Assembly (NCBI GenBank): GCA_002245135.1 | Contig: NGBS01000294.1 | Location: 1 to 64,000, forward strand | Direction: 5' to 3' | DNA: 64,000 nt | Source: Proteromonas lacertae | Taxonomy: Eukaryota; Sar; Bigyra; Opalinata; Proteromonadidae | In this document: positions 1-13,853 of the stretch, in pieces | Position numbering within the stretch: the first letter of the stretch is position 1 | Layout: every line of letters begins with the position of its first letter | Position numbers and translations under genes: made by a program | Notes under the pieces: generated by a model | What the model was told of the DNA's origin: nothing | The model's input: the letters and a program-made list of their open reading frames with translations, nothing else | Databases searched by the model: none

Positions 1-984
1 AGAATACAGAACTTTGTTTATCTCATCGATTGAAGATAAGTAATATAATAGTGGATAAATGTAAAATAATGGATAGTAAACAAAAGCCTTTAAAGATAGT
101 GTTTCAAAATCTAGATAAAGATTGTCGAAATATTGTAACAATGATAAAGATAGGAGATGATGTTCGACAAGATCAATTAACACTCCAAATCATTCGAATA
201 ATGGATCGAGTATATATAATAATATAATATATCTATTTATATGTTTTATAATGAATGAATAGTATTGGAGTAAAAGTAAAGAAAAGTTGAATTTGGGTTT
301 AGAATTATATGGTTGTTATGCCAACAGGTGATCATAGTGGAATAATCGAATTTGTAGCTGATTCTGAAACCACGAAATAATATAATGAATAAAGTTGGTT
401 TGAAAGGTGCTTTTGTAAAATCTCCATTAGATGATTGGTTAAGAGATAATAATAAAGCTGAAGGATCTTATAACACAGCAGTTGAAACATTTATAAAGAG
501 TTGTGCTGGTTATTGTGTAGCTACTTATATAATCGGAATAGGTGATCGACATCCAAGTAATATAATGTTAACTCGAAAAGGTAATTTATTTCATATTGAT
601 TTTGGTCATATTTTAGGCAACTTCAAAAAGAAATTGGGAGTAAAAAGAGAGAGAAGTAAATTTGTATTTACTCCTCAAATGTTAGCTGTAATGGGAAATA
701 CGAAAGATAAACGATATAATGAATTTGAAACGAAATGTTGTGAAGCTTATAATATAATTCGAGAGAATAGTTCATTGTTTATTAGTTTATTTCAATTAAT
801 GGTAAGTGCTGGTTTAGATGAATTAGTAAAAGATGATGATATAAATTATTTATGTGATATGTTATTATTAGATGCGAATGAAGAAGATGCGAAAAGTGAA
901 TATAAGAAAGAGATAGTAAAATCGTTAAATACTGCCACAAGACAAGTAGATAATATGGTTCACATGATAAAACATAATAAATAA
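1..984 (+). CDS. Class I-like phosphatidylinositol 3-kinase, catalytic C-terminal part (5' end outside window; two +1 frame shifts)
   Basis: The product matches the lipid-kinase domain that phosphorylates the 3-OH of phosphoinositides at membranes. Visible motifs in order: KCKIMDSKQKPLKI, GDDVRQDQLTLQ, catalytic loop GIGDRHPSNIM (about 538-570), HIDFGH (about 592-609), then an activation loop with KKK and KRER basic boxes typical of class I enzymes, and the C-terminal helices. No start lies in the window; the first codons are already coding. An intron at 210-262 is clear. The conserved frame then needs two one-base shifts: near 317 (YGC must join to MPTGD) and at 375-378, where AAA TAA is followed by the correct frame if T378 is skipped (SETTK to NIMNKVGLKGAF). 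Both shifts are +1 and keep the family spacing exactly. The gene could be a recent pseudogene, contain assembly indels, or use programmed frameshifting. Stop TAA 982-984. Confidence 0.85.
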
Positions 985-1154
985 AATACAATTACAATTT
1001 TATTGTTGTTTTTGTGTATTTGGTAATTGTAAACACATTCTATCTTGATGAAAATGAAAAAAGAAAAGTCAAGCCAAATGTTTGAATGAATTTTCATAAA
1101 CCATTTTCATATTTTCAATAACCACCAAATTTAAAAAGTCTATAAATCATAAAA

Positions 1155-2537
1155 ATGTCAACATATGAATGTGATTCACCAGTATATCTTTTTTTGATGA
1201 TTTATTAGGAAATATTAGACACAAAAGAGATGAAAATAAAGGAGTTGAATGAACTGTATAGAGACAGAAACTGTAAAATTGGTTTAAGATCATTAAGCAA
1301 AGATTTATCGGTTGATTTAAAAGCAAAAGATAAAAGAACGAAAGTGTTAATAATTGGAAATCAGTCTTCAGGTAAGAGTCAGTTTGTGAATTGTATGATA
1401 AATGTATTATGATGATATTTAGGGTATGTTGGAGGGATAGTTCAACAAACAGGAGAACAAATAGATACAACCAAATTCACCTTAATTAGATTTGTTACTA
1501 TAAATCATGATACAGAAATTGGATTAAATGCTTTAAGTTATTGGCCTGAGATAGAAAAATTGAAAGAAAGTGAAAGTTTTTTGGATTATTTTGAAACAAA
1601 ATTTACTGTGTTTAATTCACATGACTCAAAGTTGGTAGATTTGATAGACACTCCTGGTTTATCTGATGATTTATATTGCAATTACAAAGAAGAAGAAATA
1701 ATATTGGAATTAGTAGATAAATGTGATTTAGTGTTGGTATTTCTAGATGAACATGTAGTATTAAGTTGTAATAAAACAAGAGAAATAATAATAAAATTGA
1801 ATGAGAAATATAAAGAGAAAATGATATATTGTTTAACAAAAGTAGATTTATTGAATAGAAATGAATTGGTTAATTGTTCAGTGAGATTAGGAAGTAGTTT
1901 AAGTAGTTTAGGTGTAAATATTGATAAAGTTTATTCTTTATCAATACCAAAGCCATATGAAACTGAAAAGATTAATAATTCATCAGATTTAAATGAGATT
2001 TGTTCAAAAATAGAAAATTTAGTTAATAATAAAATAAATAAATATGAAGAAAGAGTAGGAGAAGATATAAATGAAATAGGATTAGAAATAGAAAAAAGAA
2101 TCAATGATTCAAAGAGATATAAAGATTTCAAATACAAAGAGTTTATGTTATTTGTTTTGAATATAATATTTGTTCATATCATGTATTGTAATAATGATGA
2201 ATATATATATTTAATAGGTTATATTTGTTATACCAAGAAGATAAAGTAAATTTACCAGGAATAAATCAAATTCACTTTTCAATGAAAGGATTGAATGAAT
2301 TTGAAAGAATAATATTATATATTTCAGCAATAATAATAGCTATTTGTATGTTTATGGCTTATAGAATATCGAATGAAGAAAAGAAATTGAAAGAAAAAAC
2401 ACCTTATGATATTAGTTATTATGAGTATATGTTGTTATTATTATTATTGTTATTTATATAGAAAAAGAAAAGAAATTTTGGATAAAAGAAGAATAAATTA
2501 TTATTATATAACACACAGTAATGAAACTGATGAATAG
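1155..2537 (+). CDS. Membrane-anchored dynamin/EHD/sarcalumenin-type GTPase
   Basis: Five exons (1155-1181, 1209-1392, 1423-2182, 2218-2424, 2462-2537) sum to 1254 nt, giving 417 aa. The GTPase domain shows a P-loop GNQSSGKS followed by FVNWYVGG and VQQTGEQ, the signature of EHD/sarcalumenin-like dynamin relatives, then IDTPGL (G3) and TKVD (G4). Downstream are a hydrophobic stretch (FMLFVLNIIFVHIM) and a second membrane helix (IILYISAIIIAICMFMAY), so the protein is probably anchored in a membrane by its C-terminal part and acts in membrane remodelling. ATG 1155 is chosen because its short first exon joins in frame to the exon holding the internal Met at 1230. Intron 2 is only 30 nt and its removal restores the NWYVGG motif. 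The family is well supported; the organelle is unknown. Confidence 0.8.
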
Positions 2538-2682
2538 GTTGAATAATCTCTCTCATTATCTCACTGTTTTTGTGTAAAATTAATGAATAAGTGATTTGTT
2601 AACTGTTTTTCATTATTATTTATTTTATTTTCAACTCAACAAACAAATTACAACAAAAATATCAAAAATAATAGAAATATAA

Positions 2683-4162
2683 TTAAGTTGAGATTGTAGG
2701 TTTAGAAGGAGGTGATGTTAATAATAGTTTTCTTTTCACTCTTTTCTTTTTCTTATCATTTACTGAAGTATTATTATTATTATTAATAACAACATTCTTT
2801 GGTTCTTTCAAATCACTACTGTATAATAAAGGATTAAAACTATCTACTTTCATTCCATCTAAATCCCTATATACATACATTAATATATATTATATACATT
2901 ATTAATTCATTATTATATTCTTCACTTATTGTATCTTCATTTCGATTTTGTCTATATAATATTTGTTCATTTGTTGGGATTCTTAATAATAATAAACATT
3001 CATTTGTATTTTCATTATTATCACTACTTATTATAATATAATATTCTTTTAATCTATTTATTGGATTATAGGTGTAGAATAATAATCCTATATTACTATT
3101 GCTATGTAAATAGTATATTAAGGTATTGAAATTCTTCATATTATTTAAGTAATTATCATAATTAAAAGTATTATTCATTAAAGGAATCTTTATTAATAAG
3201 GTATAAGAGATAATACTTAAATCAATTGAATTTAACTCAATTTTGCATAATAATGTAAATTTGGTCATTCCATTATGAAATAACGAAGAAATAGAATAAG
3301 AAGTGAATGGAGGGCCATAAATATAAGGTAAAATGATTTTAACATTTATTTCTCTTTTCTATTGTCATTATTAATATATATATAAATACTGTTGTTGTTG
3401 TTGTTGTTGGATTTGAAAGTATTAAAACTGATTCAATGGATGGTAATTCTAATGAAATCCATTCTCTTGTCTTTTTTAATATATTGTAATAATCATTTAA
3501 TAATGGAATTATCTCAATATTCGCATATTCTTCGATTGATCTTTTAAACTCAATTAACTATCAATATTATGTATATTATATATATATATATATATACTTT
3601 ATCTATTTCTATTTCACATGCTGATGATATGTATAATATTTCCAATTTTATACATTTCTTAAATAAATAATTGTACAATTTCTCAATATTTTCATCTTTC
3701 TCAAATATGTTGGAGGTAAAATAAGAGATTCTTATATCCTCATTCTTTTTACCTAAGTTCATTTGGATCAATTTACAACTAACAGTCAATGCCACTGATT
3801 CTAATGGAGAGTTGGTCTTGCTTAATTCACTCACATTTAGTCTTAAACAACTATTCTCGAAATTCTTTAAACTATCTTTGAATTGGCAGGGTTTAAACAT
3901 CACATTCACTCTATACATTTTATATAACTCATAGATTATCTCTACTTCTCACTAATACACAAGCAACTCACATATTCTTCACATAACAATTCCATTGTAC
4001 TTTTTATTAACACTGGAATATATTAATCAACAATATACTGTAGTTTTCAAGACAATTCTTCAGATTCTTCACCAATTCCTCACCTTCTTCTTTCATTCCA
4101 TCATTTACTCTTGTGTCAATAATCTGAGCATATAAAATAGTGAAATATACAACTATATGCAT
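2683..4162 (-). CDS. Unknown 441-aa protein, six exons
   Basis: Six exons (4039-4162, 3968-4012, 3598-3941, 3390-3557, 2898-3358, 2683-2866) total 1326 nt and stay in frame. I do not recognise the family. The N-terminus is hydrophobic (MHIVVYFTILYAQIID), fitting a signal peptide or the first strand of a Rossmann or von Willebrand-A-like fold. The middle alternates predicted strands and helices; a poly-Thr run lies near 3390-3407. The C-terminus is disordered, with an Asn run, a KKKKRVKRK basic cluster resembling a nuclear localisation signal, and Ser/Pro-rich end residues. The basic tail argues for a nuclear protein and against secretion. A TFIIH p34-like or meiotic VWA protein was considered, but no diagnostic motif is visible. 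Confidence 0.65.
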
Positions 4163-4400
4163 CTTAAAATGAAAAAGAATAAAAAAGGATCAAGTTTTTG
4201 GCTTGAATGAAACGATCATAATTTTGATATTTTTTAAATTTTAAATTAAGTGTAATTATGATGAATACATGATGATAATATATTATTATAGAAATGGAGT
4301 TATAGAGAGTTTCTGGTGTGTACATAGATTTTTACATAAATTATTCATAAATCAAAGAGAAGTAATTAATAAACAGTATTTTTATTAATCAAATGTTTAT

Positions 4401-7400
4401 TTAGGCATTTAACATAGATCCCAATCCATAATTTATTACTATTCTCAAATTTCTTTCCAACAAATCATAATTTGAATAATCTGGTAAATCAATTTGAAAA
4501 CTACAGGTATGTGATGATGGTAATCTATCTGTAGAACAACATCTATATATTATGAATGAATTATTCCAATTTTCTCCTTTCAAAGGCAATCTACTTCTTC
4601 CCCAAACAAATCTTATGAATTTTCTTCTTTCTTCATTGTTAAAACTCTCCATTACTTTCCAAAAATCAATTATTGTTTGACTATTACTATCATATCCTTC
4701 ATATCTAGTATGTTGTTTCAAATATTCAACATCTATCTCTGCTTTTCCACACACAAATTCTTCTATATCATCTCCATTAAATAAGAAGAAATATGATTGT
4801 GGAATTACACTATACAATCCTTTTAATATTGATTTTATTTGAATATCACATCGATGAATAAAATAATTGGTTATTAATTCACAATGTTTTTCTTTATTCT
4901 CCATATTCAATTCTTCTTCAATTCCTTCATTTAGATTCATTATCTCACCATTTTCATCACTTATCACAAATGCTGGTTGTTTTGGTAATTCTTCTTCATT
5001 TTTAGCATTTCTTATCTCTTCTAGATTATTATATAAATATTGATCTAAATCATAGATATCTTCATATCTTAATTCATTTCCATTAAAAACATTCCAAAAA
5101 CATTTGGGAAACATAAATGGTAAAGAGGCATTTGATAATATTGAATATCCCATTATTCTACCAACAAATTCATACATTTTCAAATGTTCTATCTCTTTAC
5201 AATTTGGATTGGGAATAAAACAATCAGTATCAATACCATATTTATGTTTATTGTTACTTGTTGGAATAAACAAATCAAAATATTCACTGAATAAATCTTC
5301 AATCATTTCTTCTAAACATTCTCTATATGGTCCACCTGCATCTGAAGCACCTTCATTTGTAAAATGAACTGTAAATACTTGATATCCATCAGATGTTGCA
5401 AACCATATTCTTTCTCCATATCCATATAATTGATTGTATAATTGTTTAAATACACAATTTGATTGTAATGAGTTTATTTTTCCTTTTACCTTTTCATTAT
5501 TTGCTTTAAATCTGTCAATTTCTACAGATTTTACACTATTTCCATATCTAATTCTTAATTCATTCTTTACTTTATTGGAATATAACTTCTTTTGTTTCTT
5601 TGATATAAATATCTTATTCTCTTTAATCAAATATGCAAAACTACCTTTTGTATCTAATTGAGACAAATCAACATATTTTAATACCTCAATCATATTCTTT
5701 CCTATTATATCAATGGCTAAAACAACTAATTTAAATATTTTCCATGTTGGTATAGTATCCATCCCATTTTCATTTATGTATTGATTATAAACATCCAATA
5801 ATTGTTCTGGTGTTTTAAATTCCTCGCTGAATTTATCTTTTATCTTCAGAATATTCTTAATTATTGCTCCATTCTTTATACAATCATTCACTTTTTCAAC
5901 CACATCTTTATTATCTTCTCCAACTTTATGCAATATATTAAAATCATTTATTCTTCCAGTTGGAGATAAAATCATCATTATTCTATATGCATTGTGAGAA
6001 TCGGATTCTGATGGATTTACATTTATACATATCTTATCAACAATATCATCCATATGAATATAAGCTTCTTTATCAAATTTTCTATACCTGTTACTACTAC
6101 ACCCATTATTTAGAAAACTAATACTTCCATTTCCAACATTTGTATTTTTACATATAACTACATCAACTCCATTGAAATAACTACATTCATATTCAAATTT
6201 AAATGATTTGGTGTTTGTTATTGGATAAGCTGATCCATATCTTTTTGTATAACGATCTTGTAAAATTGCATATTCTATTAATTCTATTGGCGATTCTGAT
6301 TTGTTGATTAATGACAATAATACTGAATATACTGAAGATATTTTCTCAATAGACATTTTATTATTAAATATTTGATTATAATTAATTACATTTGAATTGA
6401 ATTTTGACATACAATATAATTCTATCAGGAATAAATCTGTATTAATTTGTTCATAATTGTAGTTTATATTAGCAAATACTTGGCTTGCTAAATCATCTAT
6501 TTCTTTTGATTGTGTTACTAAATCTTTAAATCTTTCATCTCTGAATAATGTAACTAATATATTTATTATTCTTTCTTTGTTTATAGACTTAACAAATTGT
6601 TTTACTAAAGTATTGAATAGTTGTTGTTTGATTTCTTTGTTTAATGAATCTATTATATTTGATTGATGTAATATAATATTCAATAACCATAATGACCACT
6701 CTAAATTTGGATTTGATACAAAAGCTCTTTCAGATAATATTTCTGAATCTCCTAATCCAATAACAAACATTCTATATCCCCATCTACTATTATAATAATT
6801 AAATCTAAATCTGTAGTAAAGGCTATTAGAATATACCACAAAAGATTTAAGACTATTATTTTCATCAAATCTTTCAAAAGTATTGTTACATCTTTCATCT
6901 AAATAAAAACTCAAACTTCCACTTCTAATATCACTCTTTTCATCAAATATTATTACCATTGATTTACAGTTGGATAACGATATTTTCCCTATGTAATCTG
7001 AAACATTATACAGTGGATGTAATGATTCTACAACTTCATAATTAGTAACTTCTGATGTGACTGAAGAATGATTTAAATACCACAATATTTCACATATTGA
7101 AAGAGAAATAATTGATGATAAAGAATGATTATTACATTCACATGGAGATATTTCATTTCCAAATTCAATTTTCTCATTAAAAGTACCATACTTTAATTTA
7201 GTAACATACATCTTTGTCATAATCTCAAATGAATTATTAACATTTCCATTTTCTATTATATTTGATAATATATTTGTATTTAAAGAATTTCCACTACTTA
7301 ATCTTTTATATAATTGAAGAAATAAATATGGATCTTCAATTGAATAAACATTTGAATTATTAACCATCAGTTTCATTATAATATCTCTATTTGTATTTAT

Positions 7401-10400
7401 GATTAATGTGTTTGTTATTTCATTTATATAATTCAATGAATCATTAGTATTACATATCTTATAACCATATTTATCATCTACAAAATAAATATTTTCAAAC
7501 AACATATTATCTTTAATACAAATAACAGTTGATTGGTTATTGTTTAAAGTAAGTAAATAATTCATTTGATTCTTTCTACACAAATACATTGCAAATTCTT
7601 CTTTGCTTGAATTGGATTTTACATATACTATTTGACCAATTCTTAATGGAATTTTACTATCATATCTAGATAAAATACAAAATCTTGATGTTTTATTATT
7701 TATATCAATTATACTATTCACTTCATTTATATTACTATAATCAATTCCTTGTTTTGATAAAAAATCTTTTGGTAACAAATATTTAAATATCTCTTTTGAA
7801 TAATCTTTATATTTCTCTTTATTATCTAATAACCATTTCGTTGGATTATTAGAATTTTGACATAATTCCATCGCTTTTTTAGCTAATTCTATTGAACAAC
7901 CTATTTGTTCAGACAATATTAATTCATTTTGACAATACGTAGTTGATTTAACAAATAAATAATTCATGGAATAAAACATATTGGAATTGAATGTTAATAT
8001 ATGAGATAGTTGAAGTGTTGATAATGATAATGGAATATTTGATATTGATACTGAGATATTCAGTATTGATTTTATTATATTCTGTAATAAAACAGTTGGA
8101 ATTGATTCATAATGATTATTAACTTCATATTTCAAATAATTGAATAACAATAATGAGATTGTTTCTATTTGAACAGAAAGAGATTTATTCAGATTAATAT
8201 CATTTATATCATAAACTACTTTTATTAAATCACATAATAATGATGAATATGGAGTTTCATTTAATGGAATTGATGGAATATTCATTGATATAATTGAATC
8301 ATAATCAACTTCATATATCTCTTTTGATGATTCTATTTCAACTTTCAACTTTGAATAACATTCTTCCATTTCTATTACTCTACATTTTGATATATTTCCT
8401 TTCATATTCACTTCAACGATAGAATCTTTAGAGATTGTTGATTGAATTCCACCATGAATTGATAATAATCCTACACTTATATAAATATCATCATTCATTC
8501 TAAAAGAATCAATAGATTTTAATGATTCAATCAGTTTCTCTACATATATATGAGATTCATTGAATAATAATGTGAATATTGATTTATTATTTATCACATT
8601 TCTTAAAAATTGGAGTAAATTTGTTTTTTTCCACATCAAGTTTCTTTCATTATAGTTATTATAAGAATTTACACAATTATCATGAGATGGGAATATCATT
8701 CCTATTTTTGTATAAGGTAATTGACATTGCTTACATATATTTGATCCAATTTCATTTTTACAATCACATATAATACATTTCCATATAGATATAGATTTGA
8801 TATTATCATAATAATCATTTGTTTTAAATGTCATATTATCATCATATAATATTATTCGTCCTAATTCTAATAATAATATCATCATGAAATCTAAAATTCT
8901 TTTTATAAATGATGAATCAGTTGTTGATATTTCTAATACATTGCTTTTGATACATTTTAATATTAATATTTGATTTGGTATTGTTGTGTTTTGATATAAG
9001 TCTATCATCATTATTAAAACATTTTGGTTGTTAATCCATTCTTTTAATATTTCTAAATCACTAATTCTGTATAATTGTGATAATATAAGAGATAATTTTC
9101 TAGTAACTATCGATTCATCTTCATTAAACAAATTCAAATCAATATTTATTCCTTTTTCTTTATCATTTGATTGAATAAGTGACATTAACATATCTCTTTC
9201 TTTATCATATGATAATTGGTTTTTATTTTGATAAATTTGATAGATATTCTTCAATTTTCTTTCAACATAAGTAAATAATGATGATAAATGTGGATTTGAT
9301 GATTGTATTGAAATATTTGTTGATGGAATAACGATTGGTTGATATGAAGGAATTTCTTCTTTTGAATTTTTCTTAAACAATTCTTCAAATTTATCTTCAT
9401 ATTTCTTTTCATATGATTGTTTCTTTATTCCACCATCTTTTATAATAGATGATGTAATAAACAAAGCAATATTATTACATAAATCATCTATTGAACAAGT
9501 TGCTAAAACATCATCATGAAAACTTCTGTGAAAAGATGTTGTTGTTATACCACTATCAATATTTAATCTATGTGATTTATTAGCATCTTCACTTTCATTT
9601 TTATTCTTATTACATATTCTTATGAAATTGTCATTAGAAGAACATATTCCCATTTCTGTCAATGCATCATAAACTAATAGCTTAATATTCTCCTCACTTA
9701 TATATTTCACATATAAATGCAAATCTAAACCAGTTTCAATTCCATATTTTCTCCAAAATAAATCACTTAAATTCATTGACAATAATTCTAATAATAATTC
9801 GGATTTATTGAAATATCCATTTGATATTGCATCATAAACAGATTGATGATAATGTTTTAAACATTTTTCTTCTATTCATTATAAACAATTAATATATTAT
9901 ACTTTTAATTTCATTTATATCTTTAAGATGATAAATCTTGTTGAATCTAATAATATGATTGAATAAATCCATTATTTGTGATTCTTCTAATATCCAAGAA
10001 TCACATTCTGTATAATCCAAATATAACTCTTTCACATATAACAAATCATTATAATACTATATGAAAATAGAATAATGAATGAAATATACTTGTTTATCAA
10101 AACAAATAATCATTGAATTCTTGAATGAAATTAAAAATCTGAGAAATTCATTTGATAATTCATAATATGATTTGGATTTACATCCATATACATCTTTTGA
10201 ATAATGATGATAGCAGTTGATTTCCTCTTCTATTGATAATTCTTTATTTTCATATTTTCCACATAAACTACATAAAAATCCATTCAATATCAACGAATTT
10301 GAACCATCATTATTCAATAGCAAACTATACATTCTCAAACCAGATATTCTCAATTTAGTTCTTATTTCTCTTCTTTCTAATAGTCTAATCATCATTTCAT

Positions 10401-13400
10401 TACTTATTGAATTTCCATTACAAATATAAGATAAAGCAACTTTCACTTTTGATTCTATATCATTGTTTTTTTCATTTGAATTATGTAATTCACATTGTTG
10501 TATTAAAATACATCTTTCTTCTAATCTTTTCAAATAATCAACAAATGTATTTGGAAATGTAAAATCAACATTTCTTCTTCTATTCTCTTTTTCATTTGTT
10601 TCTTCTTCCATTCTGTTGTTATAAAATTGTTTCATTTCTCTTAAATGATGTATTACTCTACATAAAGTTATTATTATTGGTTTTATTGTTTCATAATCAA
10701 ATTCACTTTCTTCATTTTCATTGAATAATATAAACATCTTAAATATATCTAATGATTTTTCACAAATGTAGGATAAACTACATAAACATTGGATTATTGG
10801 ATTAAACATTTCTTCATTATTCATTATCAACTGTGGACCAATTATTCCATTTAATCTTGTTATTATTTTAACAATGAATCTCATTGATTTATCTGTTGAT
10901 TTGGATAATGAAGTGTATAATTGATTTGTCAAAGAATCACTTTTTGGTTTATTAATTGTTTGAATGAAATTATCATCACATATTCTCTTATCAATTGGTA
11001 GTTTTGATATATATTTGTTATTATCAAATGATTCTAATAGAAACTGTAATATTGGAGGATTTGTAATTGATTGTAATGATTCAAAGAAGAATTGTTTATC
11101 TGTATTTGTTAATCCTTTCATTTCGATTTTCTCTAATGGTTTTACATGAATCAATTCATTAAATTCATCATATTCATATTTTGATATGTAATTGTTTATG
11201 AATAATAATATCATATTTGAGTATCTAATGTATGTTATTGAAGATTCTGATGGATGAAAAGTCAATTCTGGAACTATTCAATTATAGTAATAAACAATAT
11301 ACAACTTATTCCATTATTCTCTATTTCATGAGGAATTAATCCAATCACATCATAATTCATATCAAATGGAGTTGACTTTTCATATTCTTTCATTAATCCA
11401 TTACAGAATAATGGGGAATTTAACCAATATGACAACTTTTCTTCTTCATATGACATTGTAAGTGATTTTGTTAATTGAGAAGCACAATAACCACAAACAT
11501 ATGAAATATAATCATATAAACATTCATTTTGGATATTTCGATTATTATTCATTATTTCATAAATATCATTTCTTAAACCAATCAAATCGGATGAAATAGC
11601 TGAGATAAATGGAAATATTAATTCATCTGATTGAACTTTGGTTATAATAAACAAAATTAAGAATAAATTCAATGGTAATGTTTGAAACACAAATGAATAT
11701 TCTTTATCAATACACTTTGATGAATTTGCATTATTCAAATAATGTTTTACACTGATTAATAATGAATCTATCATTCTATAATCAATAAATAATAATAACA
11801 ATATTTATACTCAATAATATAAAGAAGCTTCTCTTTAAGATTACTATTATCAATTGTTTTAATTTCTTTCACAAACTGAAATACAGTTAATTTTAAGATG
11901 TATTGTAGAATTGTTTCACCTAAACAACTTTCATGATGACTTTTAATTGAAGAGGAGAGTATTTTTAAAGTTTCAAAATGGAACATTTTGATTTTTGGAT
12001 TGAAAACATCACTTTCAAGTTTACACATCTCTTTTGGATTGGTTAATAATGGTTTAAATTGTTCAACAATTTGATTTGATAAATAATTATCATATTTACT
12101 TGCATTTATCAACATTTCTAGTTTTGAACCAGGAGGTGAATCTTTGAGTATGTTTATACAATAATTCTTCATAATTTCTGATAATTTTATATTCTTCAAC
12201 AAATTTCTTATCTTTTCATTGTTTTCTTTCTCATTAATCCAATCATTGTATTTCTCAATTGTTGTATTGATTGTTATTAACAAATTTCTATATTCTTCTG
12301 AATAATTACAACCACTATTTGATAAATCATATGAATAAAGATAATTCATTTCTTTATTCAATAAATCAAATAACAAAACAATCATCTCTATATTATCAAT
12401 TGTTGTTTTTGGATTTGACATTAGTAGTTGAATGTAGTTTAACAATATTGACAGATAATGAGGATGAAGATCTAAAACATGCCAATTGCCCAATTCAAGT
12501 TTGTTAATTATTCTGAGAAATTCTAATGGATAGTTAGAATAGTATAATTTCTCTTCTTCTTCATATGAAACTATCTTTGCATCTTTAATTGAAAGTTTTA
12601 TTTGAATGAATACATCAATCAATTTACCTCTATTCTCTTCATTCATTTTGATTCTGTCTATATTCATTAGAAATTGAAATAAATAATCTATTGCTCCTGT
12701 TTTTAATACCAAATCTAAGATTGCAGAAACTGTTTCATTATAACAATCTATCTCATTTGAGTTTAAAATATGATTGAAAAGTTTATCAAATATATTTTTA
12801 ATTGAAACATCATATCTACTATTTGATGAATTTTTTGATAAACTAACTGTATTTATTGATATATTCTCACTCTTCCCATTGAATAATCTCATTTGTAATT
12901 CAAATAGATTATTGAATGGAATTGTATCTTTTTCAAATACAACACATAGATTTTTATCTTTTACATCTTTTTTATTCAATTCATAATCTATTTCGATTGG
13001 TGGGATAATCTTTGGATTTCCATATTTGAAAATGAATTTTATTCTAAATGTAAATAAACAAAAGAATAATACTTTTGTGGCATTCTTTTATCTTTGAATT
13101 CTATATTTGCACTTTTAATTGGATCAAAATAATTATTTTGTTTATTATTATAGAAATGACATACCAAATCATTATTAACAAATTCATCTATATAATTTAT
13201 AGGAAGTAAATTATACTTTTCGATTTAATAAAGTTACAAAACTCTTCTTTATAAAAACAAATGTTATATAATTTTGACCTATTATATGAATAATAACATT
13301 AATTTATACAATTCATATTTTTTATTATATGCTTTTAACATCAGTTGAATTTCTTTTAAAACATCTGAATTAATGATTGATATATTCTTTGCTATTTCAT

Positions 13401-13823
13401 TGATAATCTGATATTTATCATCTTTTTCTTTAGTATCAATCATTTTATAATCATTAGTAGATCTTGCCTATATAAATAACAAATAATAACATACTACTTT
13501 GACATAATTATCATTTTCTTCAATCAACAAAAAAAGTAAGTCATTTGTCCTTGTTTCTACTTCTTTACTTCTTTTGGCTGTATATTCAACATAACCATTA
13601 TAAATCTGCTTGTCATACCACTTTTTACAGAAATCATCTTCTTCTTTCAGCTTTTTGGTAAATACACTGTTAGTTTTCTATAATATAACCATAAATATCA
13701 TACATTAGGAGTTTTGATATTGATCTTGTATAAATTATCAAGTAATAGTGAAAATTCCACTTTTTCTTCTTTATTTTTGCCAATATCTGCTGCATTGGCT
13801 GAATAATATGAAGAATAACTCAT
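4401..13823 (-). CDS. Giant HECT-type E3 ubiquitin-protein ligase (~3,080 aa)
   Basis: About ten exons run from ATG 13823 to TAA 4401, joined by roughly 26-38-nt introns near 13.7, 13.5, 13.3, 13.2, 13.05, 11.8, 11.27, 10.07 and 9.9 kb. The last exon alone codes about 1,830 aa. The C-terminal HECT domain (about 5600-4401) ends in SSHTCSFQIDLPDYS; the ubiquitin-accepting Cys is at 4503-4505 and the tail is full length. Upstream, in transcription order, are a CxxC...CxxC RanBP2-type zinc finger (WKCIICDCKNEIGSNICKQC, about 8780), a UBA-like segment (IGCSIELAKKAMELCQNSNN, about 7890), and two similar beta-sandwich modules ending WGYRMFVIGL (about 6780) and AYRIMMILSP (about 5960), like those of HERC/ZZEF1-type ligases. 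A Cys/His-rich patch lies near 10.2 kb. The N-terminal third is helical repeat-like. It transfers ubiquitin from E2 to substrate; substrates are unknown. Confidence 0.9.
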
Positions 13824-13853
13824 TCTTTATCTAAAAAATAAGAAAATGAGGTA

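Noticed and set aside
312-327. 16-nt GT-AG intron that would also mend the first PI3K frame change
   Set aside because: It would remove MPT, part of the conserved YGC-xPTGD hinge found exactly in place; other introns here are 21 nt or longer.
326-331. +1 shift at AGG-TGA as the first PI3K shift
   Set aside because: It gives the right length but replaces the conserved PTGD with ANRD; shifting at 317 fits the family better.
9780-9782. TTG as start of the HECT ligase
   Set aside because: The frame continues upstream through further exons to ATG 13823; TTG is an internal Leu.
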